From the NCBI GenBank assembly GCA_014529385.2, contig CM043969.1, positions 13,527,446-13,591,445 of the forward strand: a stretch of 64,000 nt of DNA, read 5' to 3'. The position numbers and the translations under genes are program-made. Within the stretch, counting starts at the first letter, position 1. Every line of letters starts with the position of its first letter. Origin of the DNA: Adiantum capillus-veneris. Its lineage: Eukaryota > Streptophyta > Polypodiopsida > Polypodiales > Pteridaceae. Below the pieces are notes generated by a model. It worked only from the letters and a program-made list of their open reading frames with translations. It was not told the origin of the DNA and did not search any database. Shown piece by piece: positions 11,285-22,699 of this stretch.

Positions 11285-11400
11285 TAGGGAGCCCCAATTT
11301 TGGAAGCATGTTGATTAATAGGAATCTTGGTAGGTGATGTTGAAGTTTTGAGGGAAAAGGGGGGTGGAGGGGCACGTGGTGGAGAGAGGAGAGGAGAGAG
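11285..11400 (+). repeat. Dispersed repeat family, copy 3
   Basis: CCCCAATTTTGGAAGCATG, TTGATTAATAGGAATCTTGG and TTTTGAGGGAAAAGG appear in the same order as in the other two copies, ending in GA-rich DNA. Confidence 0.55.
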
Positions 11401-11484
11401 GAGGTAGATTTTTTGCAAGGCGGGCCAGAGGGCAAACTCGCAGAGTGCTGAGAAAGAAGGGCACGACGACATAGCTCGCTATCG

Positions 11485-11486
<2 letters not shown>

Positions 11487-11555
<69 letters not shown>
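11487..11555. repeat. (GA)n microsatellite
   Basis: Pure GA tract of about 66 bp. Open frames over it encode Ser-Leu or Arg-Glu repeats and are artefacts. Confidence 0.9.
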
Positions 11556-11557
<2 letters not shown>

Positions 11558-11787
11558 TGAGCTTGCCGTCTGTTGTCTGTGAGAGCTGGCAGCAAGCAAG
11601 CTCGCATGTCGAGATCGCAGCGATGGCGAGGGAAGAGAGAGGAGAGAGGAGAGAGAGGAGCGACGGCATCTTGTGAGATTCCGGTTAATGGGGCATCTGA
11701 CCGAGTAGCCTCTTTATATATTGATGTCACTTAGTGTATTTGAACTTGTGTACATATGATGAGAGAGATCAATATAATCTATCAACC

Positions 11788-11790
<3 letters not shown>

Positions 11791-11853
<63 letters not shown>
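11791..11853. repeat. (CT)n(CA)n compound microsatellite, gypsy insertion target
   Basis: About 30 bp of CT followed by about 33 bp of CA. The gypsy 5' LTR starts at the end of the CA run. Another (CA)n tract begins just after the 3' LTR at 57,013, so the element probably landed inside this microsatellite. Confidence 0.85.
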
Positions 11854-11856
<3 letters not shown>

Positions 11857-13449
11857 CATAAAATCCATTATCTAATATCTAACCAACCCAAATGATTTTC
11901 TCATATTAAATTGATCACTTAATGTGGGAGAATAAAGGGGAACAAGTGTTAAGATATAGACATGTGCTTATAGATCTATCTCAACACGGGACCAATGGTA
12001 AAGGGGCCCAAATGAGAGATGGTCTATCAAAGAGCAAGGCTAACAAATGGAGCATAAGACCTTAGGGTTAGCTTCATTGAAGACCTTCAATAATGTGTGT
12101 AAAAGGCCTTTGACCTTAGGTAAGCTAGGGCTGAGCTTGAGGCACTAGAACCCGACCCAGCTCGAGGTGCTTGTCCTGCTTGTCATGCTTAATGACTAAG
12201 GTGCTTGATGATTGAGGTGCTTGAGATGCTTGAGGTGCTTGACATGCTTGAGATGCTAGGGTTGCACTTGAGGTGAGAACCCAGCCCAAGCTTAAAGTGC
12301 TTATGAGCCAAGCTTGTGGTGGGAACTGGTCCTATGCATGAGGGGCTTGAGGTGTCAAAAAGTCAAAGATTCAATCCCTACAAGGAGGGGGCGAACCCTA
12401 CATGAGGAGGGATGAGAGAGAACACCCACACACTCACACAAGGCATGCATGGTACAAAGAAAGAAAAAGGGACACTTGTCAAGTTCCTCCTCATGTTGCC
12501 CTCATGGTGTGCCTGAAGCCTATTGGTTGGCCATCCAAGGGGTCCAATAATAATTTAGGAGATTTAATTAATTGATTTGGCATTTATCTAGCCCTCTCTC
12601 TCAAAGGGGAAAGGGGGACACTTGTCTCAAGGATACCCTTGCTGCTTGTAATGCCTTCTACTTGTGATTGGCTAGGCCTGGAGGGGTCCAATGAGCTTCA
12701 AGCATGAGCTACAAGGGGGGGTCGACCCAAGCAAGCTAGGGGGTTTCTTAGGGGGTGTACTCACCCACACACACTCACAAACACTCTCATTGTGTGCTAT
12801 GCAAAGTGCAAGAACTCCCTCTCCTTCTCCAAGCAAGTAGATATAGAGAGCCTACACCAACACGCTTGGATATGGAGTGCAAATCCAACCAAGAGCCATG
12901 CTTCAATGCTTAAGCTTGCCATCTCCTTCTTCTTCATTACTATGCTATTATGTATGCTAGCAACAAGAGTTATGATAAGTGAGGAACTAATTCTTTCTCC
13001 TACGAAATGTTTCTTCTTCCTCTTTCCTACCCTCATTCCCTGCTAGCTCTCTCCACCATCGAAGGTGTTTGAGGTCTTGGGACTGAGGCTTGGGATATTT
13101 AAAGCTTTCGTTATGTTTGTGATGCATGAAGCTTTCCATCTTCATTGCATCACCTAGGTCACAAGGAACACAAAGATTGTATTGTAACAAGTCTCTCTTA
13201 ATGGAAGAAATCATAATACAAATGCCCATTGGAGGGGGGACCGACTCCACATAAATCCGGTCCTCAACTGTTGTCATGTTCTCTAAATTCTCTCTCTTGC
13301 AAAAGTATTGTTCATGCCAAGTTAACTAATTGCTATGATTATGTTGCTATATTCAATTATGTTCACCCGCTATGCTCACAAAGTCATTTCTCAAAATTAC
13401 TCTCATTAATTTCCGCTACTCTCAAATTAAATAGGCCAATTTCATTACA
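11854..13449 (+). repeat. Gypsy 5' LTR
   Basis: About 1.6 kb, nearly identical along its length to 55,382-57,012. It ends in ...TTTCATTACA directly before the primer-binding site. The first base is mutated relative to the 3' LTR (AGTCATAA here, TGTCATAA there). It contains a minisatellite of GAGGTGCTTGA units near 12,150-12,260 whose copy number differs between the LTRs. Confidence 0.92.
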
Positions 13450-13463
13450 TTGGTATCAAAGCA
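13450..13463 (+). promoter_or_regulatory. Gypsy primer-binding site (initiator Met-tRNA)
   Basis: TGGTATCAAAGC lies immediately after the LTR end. It differs by one base from TGGTATCAGAGC, the usual complement of the plant initiator methionine tRNA 3' end used to prime minus-strand synthesis. Confidence 0.9.
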
Positions 13464-13704
13464 TTTGGTTTCTGTTTTTTTGCTTAAGAAGAGAGGTCCT
13501 TAAGTAGCCTATAAATGGTTGATGTTGTTAATTATATTAGGGTAAGTGGAATTGGGATCTATTATCGGTTTTGTTGAGCCTACTATGTGGGGGATGGTGC
13601 ACACCTCGGGAGCTTTGGACTTAATAATGGAGTCTTTTTAGAATTGCGTATGGATTTACCATTATTGAGCCATAAGAAGTCCGAAAGGAGCTAGCCCTTG
13701 GCAA

Positions 13705-13762
13705 CTCTTCTATGTTATACCTACTCCTCTACTCTCTTCTATGTTATACCTACTCCTCTACT
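13705..13762 (+). repeat. 29-bp perfect tandem duplication in the gypsy leader
   Basis: CTCTTCTATGTTATACCTAC is present at 13,705 and 13,734. It lies in the untranslated leader between the primer-binding site and gag. Confidence 0.9.
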
Positions 13763-13892
13763 CTCTATAATTAACCACTTCGAGCCGTGGGTGTAGATAC
13801 TTAAGAGCCGATTTTCAAAGGCTAAGAGGAGTGGCAACTAAGGCTTTGAATTGCCAAAGCATACACTAAGTACATACATAGATTTTGTTAAC

Positions 13893-15592
13893 ATGGCTGA
13901 CAATAATCAAGAGAGTAGAATGAACATTGATATATTTGATTTTTCACATGAAGGTGCTAATGATGATGCTCCCATGTTTGTGAATTATCTCGTCACTAGG
14001 TTGCAGCAAGCTATGGGCAACCCTGCTTTGCAACCCGAAGTTACTCAACAACTTCGTGCTTATGGAATTTCCCTTCCTCTTCAAGAGGAGAGAGAGCTTA
14101 GGAGGCCTCTTGAAGAGACCCCCAAAAGAAGACTCTCTCCCATTCGAGAGGAGGAATCCAAAGAGCAAGAAAGCAATGAAAGTTTAAGTTCCTCTGAAGA
14201 TGTGGCTCCACGAAGATGGCGGTCTAGACGATCGCCCACTCCTCCCAAGAGGAAAATATCAACACATAGTCCTTCTCCTCATCACTCTGTAAGGCAAGAG
14301 AGGAAACAAAGGAAGAAAAGGGCTAGGAAGAGGTCACCCTCTTCTCCTTCTTCTTCACCTTCCTCCTCTTCTGACGAAAGTTATGATTATTCTCCTAGAG
14401 AATACAAGAGGGGAGGACATCGCAAATCATTTCCTGCATGGAGAAGGTCACAAAAGCTAAAGAAGTTCAAGGAGGAGGAAAGAGTATCTCTTTTCTCACC
14501 TATGATGGCATCTTCGGTGCTACCGACAAAGTGTTGGCCTTCATCCAACAATTTGATGCGGCCTTTGGAGATGAGAGCTTCACAGAGTCCTCTAAGCTAC
14601 GCCATGTAGCTATGCACTTCCAAAAATCAGCTCGTCAATGGTGGGCTAGCCTTCGTGGAAATGGTGAAGCCCCAAAGACATGGGAAACTCTACGAGTTTC
14701 CATCATGAAGCAATTCCTTGCAAGTGACGCAAAGGACAAAGTGCTTACCGAATGGCGCAACTTGAAGCTCCTCTCCCATGAGTCTATCCACAAATATGTA
14801 GGCAAGTTTTGGGATTTACATCTCAAGGCTACTGTCTTTCAAAAGATAGACTTTGCCGAGCAAAGGCAGCAATTCTGTGTGGGATTACCTGAAGAGATGG
14901 ACGCATACATCAACTCTCAACGTCCTGGTACTATTAGCAAAGTAATCCATCACACCATGGTTGCTTCACTCATCAATTTCCATCAAGGGGCTAGACGTAA
15001 TGTCAAGCCCATGGAAAACAAAAACAAAAATGATGCAAAGGGGAAAACCAATGTTCAAAATACTTCCCAAGTCAATTCCAACAACAACAACAATCGGTCC
15101 AAGGAGAAGGGAGTTTACAAAGGTAAAAACAAACTCTCTCCAGAAGAGCTTGAAGCTTTTCGCAAGGACCATAAGTGTTTCAAGTGTGGGGAGCAAGGAC
15201 ATGGCTATCGTTCTTGCCCCAAGAAGAATACTTGCAATGAGACTCCTAGGGATTCCACCATCGAAGCTCCAAAAGAGGATGCTCATTGCAAAGGATCATC
15301 ACTTTCCTATGCTTGGGGAAAGGTAAGAGAGCATGATGCCTTCATCTTGTTTGACCCTGGCTCTACTCTTAACTTCATATCAATGGAGTTGGCCACCAAG
15401 TTGGGCATTCAAGCTTTTGAGATGGGAGATATAGTAGTGGCTGATGCAGCTTTCAAGGGACAACAAGCCTCCATTACTCCCTTGATTGGGAAGTTGAGGC
15501 TTCATGTCCAAAGCTATGTCGACAAAGAAGACTTCTTCATCTCTCCTCTCCAACATGAGGATGTTATCCTAGCTAGGGGCACCATGGTTTGA
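13893..15592 (+). pseudogene. Gypsy gag and protease region, frameshifted
   Basis: Gag forms the virus-like particle and protease cleaves the polyprotein. The ATG at 13,893 (MADNN...) opens an N-terminal part with an unusual Arg/Ser/Pro-rich stretch (about 14,150-14,400). The frame then shifts near 14,430-14,480 into the main gag domain (WWASLRG near 14,640). A single CCHC zinc knuckle (CFKCGEQGHGYRSCP, about 15,175) precedes the protease motif FDPGST near 15,350. A second break near 15,569-15,576 is an extra CTAG (CTAGCTAG) at the end of the protease domain. The remaining sequence is well conserved, so inactivation is not ancient. Confidence 0.85.
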
Positions 15593-15596
15593 TCGC

Positions 15597-17190
15597 ATGG
15601 CTGCCAACATGAAGTTCCCTGAAAGGAGAATCTACTTCACCTACAGGGGAAAGAACATGTATATAGATGCTAGTGAGCGTGGTCGCACTATTCCACTTGT
15701 AAATCCTCTTGCTTTTGATAAGTCAATGAAGAGATCAGTTTCTGCGTACATGATTTTTGTCAAAGAGTCTCTAAAAGATACTAATGTTTCATCAAATGTA
15801 AATGGTAGGAATCAAGAAGAGTTAGACTTGTCTAATTTTCTAAAAGGATTCCAAGATGTGTTCATCGATGATATCCCTATGGACTTACCTCCAAAACGAG
15901 GGGATGATGACCATCGTATTGAGCTCCTTCCTGGAAGCTCACCACCTTACAAGCCTCCTTATCGAGTCTCACAAGCTCAACAAGAGGAGATCATGAGGCA
16001 AGTACAAGAGCTGATAGACAAAGGGATGGTGAGGCCTAGTTCCTCTCCGTTTTGTTCTCCAGTCCTTTTAGTGCAAAATAAAGATGGTACATATCGTATG
16101 TGTGTGGACTATTGAGCACTAAACCATATCACTATCAAAAACAGATTTCCCATACTTCGGGTAGAAGATCTGTTTGATAAGCTACAAGGCTCAACCTACT
16201 TCATTAGGATTGACCTTAAGAGTGGCTATCATCAAATAAGGACAGTGGATGAAGATATCTTAAAGACCGTGTTTCGCACAACGTTTGGTCTTTATGAATA
16301 TCTAGTCATGCCTTTTGGCTTGACTAATGCACCAACTACGTTCAACCATTTGATGGAGAAAATTTTTAGACCATACCGCAAATTCACTGGAGTGTTCTTT
16401 GATGATATCATCATCTACTCCAAGTCTTTGGAGGAACATAAGCAACATCTCCAAGTGATTTTTGAAGCATTGAGGGAGAACAAGATTTTTCTCAACCAAA
16501 AGAAAAGCGAATTCTTCCTTGAAGAGATTCAATACCTAGGTCATATTATCTCTAAAGATGGTATCCAAATGGATCCATCAAAGCTAGAGGTAATAAAAGC
16601 ATGGCCTAACCCAAGAAATCTACATGAGCTAAGAAGCTTTGTTGGTATGTGCGCATACTATACACGCTTCATATCAAAATTCTCTCAAGTAGCAGGACCA
16701 CTACACGACTTAACTAAGAGGAGCGTTAAGTTTGTATGGACTACTGAGGAGCAAAATGCTTTTGAAAAGATCAAAGAGAAGCTTACTTCCCAACCAGTCC
16801 TCGTGCTTTAGTATCTCTCAAAGCCATTTGAGGTCCAATGTGATGCTTGTGGTGATTGCCTTGGAGCAGTTTTGCTTCAAGAAGGGCATGCCATAGCATA
16901 TGAGAGCCGAAGGCTCAATATTGATGAACGAGTCTTGGGAATTTATGAGAAAGAGCTTTTAGCTGTTCTACATGCCCTAGACACATGGAAGCAGTACCTA
17001 TTGGGGACTCCATTTATCCTACAAACCGGCCACCAAAGTCTCAAGTATTTCATGATGCAAACCAAGCTTTCCGACAAACAAATGAGGTGGGCAAATTTTC
17101 TTTCGCAATTTAATTTCCATATTGCTCACATAGCTGGTAAGCACAATCAAGTGGCCGATGCACTTTCACGACGACCCAAAGTTAATGCGG
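15597..17190 (+). pseudogene. Gypsy reverse transcriptase and RNase H, two stops
   Basis: The RT core is clear: a fingers motif near 16,090, IDLKSGYHQI near 16,210, PFGLTNAP near 16,310 and the catalytic FFDD (Y/F-x-DD class) near 16,400. RNase H follows from about 16,830 with CDAC, EKELLAV and TGHQSL. The usual catalytic Asp of the TDHQSL-type motif is Gly here. In-frame stops lie at 16,113 (TGA, in the DYRALN-equivalent position) and 16,809 (TAG). The frame is otherwise continuous. Confidence 0.88.
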
Positions 17191-17199
17191 TGTATATAG

Positions 17200-18673
17200 C
17201 TATTCACAATGATCTATCCTCTATGATAGATGAGTATGCTACTGACCCTGACTTTAGAGACATAATGTCAGCCCTTGCTTTGGGGAAGCAAGAGGAACCA
17301 TTCACCTTGCAGGATGGTTATCTTCTCCACGGCAATAGGCTATGTGTTATCCATTACCTTCGTGAGAAAGTTATGTATGAATCCCATTTTCCTCCATATG
17401 CAGGGCATAGAGGTATTCAACCTACTCTCCGAGGAGTAGAGACGTACTTCTATTGGCCTACCATGAAAGTGCACATACAAGAGTATGTTTCAAAATGTGT
17501 AGTATGCCAAAAGACCAAGTATGATAGAGGGAAGCAACCTGGATTACTCCAGCCATTGCCTATCCCAAATTCACCATGGGAGAGTATATCCATGGACTTC
17601 ATCTTTTGATTACCCAAGTCTATCCATGGGAATATAGGAATATGGACAATAGTTGACAGGTTTAGCAAGCAAGCACATTTTATTCCTGTCAAAAAGACTA
17701 TTAAGGCACATCAAATGGCAACTCTCTTCATATCTTAGATTTTCAAGCACCATGGATTACCCATATCCATCGTGTCAGATAGAGATCCTAGAATGACGAG
17801 TAATTTCTGGAAAGGTCTCTTTGAAAATCTAAGTACAAGATTGAATTTCTCTTCAGCCTATCACCCACAAACGGATGGCCAAAGTAAGATAGCCAATCTT
17901 ACGATACTCGATCTACTCAAGACTTATGTTACCAAAGTAGATCAACTCTCACAATGGGAAAAGTACTTACCTCTTGTAGAGTATGCCTACAATAATACTG
18001 TACATACTTCTACGGGAAAAGCACCCTGTGAGATCATGGAGGGAAGACCTAAAAGTCCCTTGCTACTCAAAGTACATGGGAAGATCTTCGCCGCCGATGA
18101 GTATAGCCGTGACCTACAAGAATATTTTCAAAAGATTAAGGAGGCTATATCCATCTCTCAACAAGGCAAAAAGCTGTTGCTGATAAGCACAGAAGAGCCT
18201 TAATGTTCAAAGAAAATGATTGGGTCTTACTCAAGTTTCCTAAGGCTCGATTAAGGCAAATGAAGGGAAAAAATCCTACGGGCCATCAAAAGTATTATGC
18301 TAAACTAGCAAAAAGATACTATGGTCCTTTCCAAATCTTGAAGCCCATCAATGAGACGGCTTATCAACTCAAGTTGCCCAACCATTGGCTCATACACAAT
18401 GCCTTTCATGTAAGCCTACTTAAGCCCTACAAAGGAGAGCCACCAACTGAACCAATTATTGAAGACCCTCCCAAAGTTGAAGACCAAGAAGAGGTGCTAC
18501 AACCCAAAGCTGTTCTTTGGCATGAAGACAAGGTACTACGACATGGTAAGATTATCCGATGGTATCTTATTAAGTTCAAAAATTATCCTTTTGAAGATGC
18601 TAGATGGATGCAAGGAATACAGCTTAAGGATAGTATGAACTTTGTCAATGATTACAATGCTACATTAGAGTAA
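17200..18673 (+). pseudogene. Gypsy integrase with chromodomain-like C-terminus, broken
   Basis: Integrase would join the cDNA to host DNA. The HHCC zinc-binding region is visible near 17,400-17,510 (CVVCQK). The first catalytic Asp is in SMDFI near 17,595 and the second in SDRDPRMTSNFW near 17,780. The catalytic Glu of the usual GQ(S/T)E motif is replaced by Lys (GQSK near 17,880). Stops occur at 17,607 and 17,737, and an A-run near 18,165 shifts the frame. The last frame (to 18,673) ends in a chromodomain-like segment (WYLIKFKNYP, DARW), as in chromoviruses that target heterochromatin. Integrase activity is very unlikely. Confidence 0.87.
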
Positions 18674-18977
18674 GCAAATGTACAAATTTCTTTTAAATGA
18701 CTCATGTTTTTGTTTTATAAGACTAGTCCTCTTTTTAATTGTGCACAAATTTAACTAGTATGCATGCTTAGAATCATGTTTGTGATGACGACGTCTCTCA
18801 AACACCCAGTAGAATTTGTCACTCTACTTTGGGAGAATGAAATGGACTAAAGAGCAGACATGCTTGCGGAAACTATGTCTCCCAAGCACCAAATGGATTA
18901 GTCATCCATCTTGGAAAGATGTCGTAGGGTAAAAAGGGATCCTCTACCCGCTAAGTAAAATGGGCTAATGACTAAGG
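18674..18977 (+). other. Gypsy 3' non-coding region, left part
   Basis: No open frame. It continues the gypsy element until the giant insertion at 18,978. The last bases, TAAGG (18,973-18,977), are the left copy of the inferred 5-bp target duplication. Confidence 0.65.
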
Positions 18978-18993
18978 AGGACCATATTAGGTA
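18978..18993 (+). repeat. Left terminal inverted repeat of the giant element
   Basis: AGGACCATATTAGGTA is followed by AAGTGGGAAAATC. The right end, read inward, is AGACCATATTAGGTA then TTTTGGTAAAAATC. A further shared block (TAAAGTGGGAAAA) lies at about 18,993 and, inverted, at about 55,220-55,232. Confidence 0.7.
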
Positions 18994-19239
18994 AAGTGGG
19001 AAAATCCCAATTCCCAGGTTGGACAACTTTCAATATATCATGTATAAAATATAGAGATTTTGTCAAAAATTTGAGTTTTCTTAAGGTCTCATTCCACTTT
19101 ATGCACATACAATACACAATGAAAACAACTAAAATATCATGGTTTCAATCAATTGGATTATTAGGAGAGGAGTATATTGCATCCATTATCGCTGTCTATG
19201 TTCTACTATCCTACCTACAACTTATCTCAACATGGAGAG

Positions 19240-20930
19240 CTTGGTTTCTAGGTCCACCACTTGTCCAAGTTAATGTAAAAGTGACTCAAGGTTCACAACT
19301 TGTGAAAGCAAGGATCCATTGAGGAATACAATCCACTTGGCTATTTTTTCTTAATTTATTGCATGTGACATTTAAGCAAGGTCCACTTCTAATCTATAAC
19401 TTCTTAATTTGAGGCATGGGGCATACATAAAATATGTAGCATATGCTCTATTGCCTCATAGGAAGGTTGGTTTCAAGGTGCACTTATCCATGCTAGCCTA
19501 TCTTGGAGAAATGATGGAGCTTGCTTCTCTCCTTGTTTCAATGGAGACTAGCTTGGACAAGTGGTGGACCTTTGCTTCTCTCTATGTTTCAATAGAGTTA
19601 GCTTGGACAAGTGGTGATCTTGGAACCAAACCCCCATGTAAAACATATCATGGGTATTCCAAGTGATTAGAAAGATTACCATTTAAGATATAACCTTATA
19701 GGTTGGACAACTAGATCTTGGCTTGGAGAAATGGTGGACCTTTGATTCTCTCCATGTTTTAATGGAGTCTATCTTGGAGAAATGGTGGAGCTTGCTTCTG
19801 TTCATGTTTCAATGGAGCCTAGCTTGAACAGTTGGTGGACCTTTGCTTCTCTCTATGTTTCAATGGAGTTAGCTTAGACACGTGGTGGATCTTCAAAATA
19901 AACCAACTACTATCAATGTTGCCTAGCTTGGACAAGTGGTGGAGTGTTTCTCTACTCCATGTTTCAATGGATCTTAGCTTGGACAAGTGTTGGACCTTAA
20001 AACAAAAACCCCATGTACAACATAGAATGGATTTTCTAGATTTCAATGGAGTCTAGATTTAACAAATGGTGGAGCTTGTCTTCATCCATGTTTCAATGAA
20101 ACTAGCTTGGACAAGTGGTGGACCTTGTAACAAACCCTCCCATGTACAACATATCATTGGTTTTCTAAGTGATGGGAAGGAATACCATTCAAGATATAAA
20201 CTTATAGCTTGGATAAGTAGTTGACTTTAAAACCAAATTCATCATAATACAATGAAATACAGGTCAGCTAATTCCTAAATCTTGAGACCAAACCTCCCAT
20301 GCTATTAGAGATAATATATTGGATAAGTGGTGGACCTTCTATTATTTTCCCATGCCTAGTTTAGACAACCGGTACACTTCGCAGCTATAAAGGTTGGACG
20401 AGTTGTGGAGCCTTGTTTCTATCCATGTTTTAATGGATCCTAGCTTGGACAAGTGGTGGACCTTGGAAAAAAGCTTCCATGTACAACATATATGAGGTTT
20501 TCCATGTTTTAATGGAACCTATCTTGGACAAATGGTGAAGCTTTCTTCTCTCCATGTTGATTTTGGAACTACCTTAGACAAGTGGTGGAGCTTTTCTTTT
20601 CTACTCTTCATAATACAATGAAGTATATGTTGGTTACATGGTGAATCTTAAGGCCAAACCTCCCATTTTACTAGAGATGATAGGTTGGACAAGTGGATCA
20701 ACCTTCTATCATTTCTCCATGACTATATTGGACAATTAGTAGACATAACATCTCTCTATGTTGTCTAGAGATGAGCTTGGACAAGTGATGGACCCTGCTT
20801 CTCTCTTCCCTTGGTTTACTAGTTTGAAGACTCAGTATATATACTTTCTTAGATCTAGCTTGAACAAGTGGTGGACCTTGCATCCACAATCTTAATTCAG
20901 TACAAAAAAGTATATGAAAAAATAACATAG
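19240..20930 (-). repeat. Left-arm repeat array, part 1
   Basis: Diverged copies of the motif written on the plus strand as GGACAAGTGGTGGACC, usually preceded by TAGCTT and followed by TTG or TTTGCTTCTCTC. Copies are spaced about 50-100 bp. The first copy, near 19,256, is in the opposite orientation. Conceptual translations full of W-W-T-L or LAWTSGG are by-products of the repeat. Confidence 0.85.
20435..20857 (+). repeat. Left-arm duplicated block, copy A
   Basis: About 423 bp that align throughout with 26,253-26,675, including non-motif stretches such as CTCTTCATAATACAATGA and TCTTCCCTTGG. Each copy lies about 0.7-0.8 kb from the 3' end of one FCP1-like gene, which suggests that block and gene were duplicated together. 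Confidence 0.8.
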
Positions 20931-21435
20931 GAATCTTGGTTTGAAGGTCAAGCAATTAGGTTCCAAATGCACATAATAATATATTTTCCACCCATATTAA
21001 AAGAAAGTTGAATATGTTATTACCAAATTGACAAAGGTAACGTCCAAGAATTATATCTTTCCATCTTGTCAGATCTAAATCTTCATCAAGGCGACATGCA
21101 TGTATACATCAACTTTCAAGCCATTCAAGAATACATGCACTTAGATTCCATAGTTTTGTTTTCAAAGTCTTTTAGGTTCTAAAACTCTTTCACATAAAGT
21201 ATGTAATAACAAAATTCTTGAAGCAAACATTTGTGCCCAAGAAAAAGATCCCTCTCACATATTTAAAGTCCATGAATTCTCTGATCCACACTTACAAGTT
21301 TTATTTTGACATCAAACATCAATTCTTTCATAGTTCCAAATAAATGCAACCTCGATATGAATTGACAAAAAATGAATTTCTTTTACTATATGACCCAACA
21401 TAGGCCCCAATCAAATAAAAAATGAGTCCCCAAAA

Positions 21436-21535
21436 GTTTGGGTGCACTCTAGCAATACATCAGAGTCCCCTTACAATAGGATGCACTCCAATAGTACATT
21501 GAAGTCCCCTTAGAGTAGGGTGCACTCCATTCAAG
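21436..21535. repeat. Short degenerate tandem repeat
   Basis: GTGCACTC...AGTCCCCTTA units recur about every 40-45 bp, between the repeat array and the 3' end of the FCP1-like gene. Confidence 0.6.
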
Positions 21536-21641
21536 TGTTCATAAAATTGACACATCTTTAAAAAAAAAAAAAAAGACTATATCAAATTATACAAATGTTG
21601 AAAGATACACACTAGAATAAAAAAAGCATCTTATAGCCATA

Positions 21642-21647
21642 TTTATT
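21642..21647 (-). promoter_or_regulatory. Candidate polyadenylation signal
   Basis: On the minus strand the stop codon and an AATAAA hexamer overlap (TGAATAAA), placing a transcript 3' end just below the FCP1-like gene. Confidence 0.4.
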
Positions 21648-22425
21648 CAATGCTTTCGTGTTGACAAGTACACACCAAGGACATAATTTGTCTCAGAATC
21701 ACTATACTGATTTACAATTGTGTTGTATGTATAGACTCTCTTATCTCTTGCATACAACCATCCTACTAACCATGGAATTATGGTTCTCTGCAAGAAGTTT
21801 TGAAGTTGCTCGGAAGTTTGCCTCCACATCTTTGGAAATATAAGATATGTCCCTGGCATGTTCCACATCACCCTATATGGAGTGTCATCAAAAATTAAGG
21901 TATTGTTTGCATCCAAATCCTCAAATATCTTCCAAATATCACTCAGATTTTTGTGATAAACCCTTGTAAATCCTAACATGATATTTGGATTTTGGCAATT
22001 TTTGTTACTCATAAACACCTTGAACTTGGTATACTGCTCAGGAAAACACTTTTGTGTGATGCGTTGCACCCTTGTTAAGTTATAGCAACTCCATATCCAT
22101 AGCTCAAAGTATTCAGCACAAAAATCCAAAAAACTTTGTGCGTCTGGTCGCACCACATGATAAACTTCATCTTTGTCCTCCACAAGTCGCATGTGTTGAG
22201 CCCAAGATGGCATAGAATCTCCATGTTTCATTTCAACTGTCTTGAGAAGTAACCCCTCTAGATCCAAGATAAGTACTCTTTTGATGTCCTTGAAAGCAAG
22301 TGGTAGGTGATAAGGAGGTGATTCATTCCTTGGACAAGGTCTTGGAGGAGGTTGGATGGGTAATTCAATAGTTTTCTTCAATTTATGCCAACATATAGCC
22401 AATCCATTTTTCTGTAATGGTTCTG
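21647..22425 (-). CDS. FCP1/NLI-type HAD phosphatase-like protein, terminal exon (copy 1)
   Basis: FCP1/SCP phosphatases remove phosphate from proteins such as the RNA polymerase II tail, using a DxDx(T/V) nucleophile motif. Here a hydrophobic strand leads into LDLEGLLL (about residue 45), so the second catalytic Asp of DxD is Glu. VVRP (about 80), LWIWS (about 97) and the acidic motif IFDDTPYR (about 170) follow. About 250 codons are open without a stop, with an in-frame extension to a splice acceptor (TTTCAG) near 22,425. The start is therefore probably in an upstream exon that I cannot place. AATAAA overlaps the stop. It is homologous to the protein at 27,605-28,801. Phosphatase activity is doubtful because of the Glu; a binding role is possible. 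Confidence 0.65.
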
Positions 22426-22699
22426 AAATTAAAGAACAAGAACACTTAATGCAAACACAACAATAGACATGAGTTTTACATTGTCTACCCTAAGGTTTTA
22501 TTAGATACCAAAATCCATCTATGATCTACTCATTAATAGAAAGAAAGTCAAATTAAAATCCTGACTCTTTTTTATGCTACACTCTCTCTTAGTCTCAATA
22601 CCATGGAGTTCAACTAGACTTAAGTCAACTAATAACTACTACTTGTTGTTAAAGGTATTCTTGAAGTGTATAAGGCTTAACCAATGCTCTAGTGTAGAA

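Noticed and set aside
10935..11287. Overlapping open frames of about 110 residues
   Set aside because: Three overlapping frames are open at once in GC/GA-rich DNA next to a dispersed repeat and a microsatellite.
12792..13046. 84-residue open frame repeated at 56,344-56,598
   Set aside because: It lies inside both LTRs and is duplicated only because LTRs are. Open frames on both strands there show no domain.
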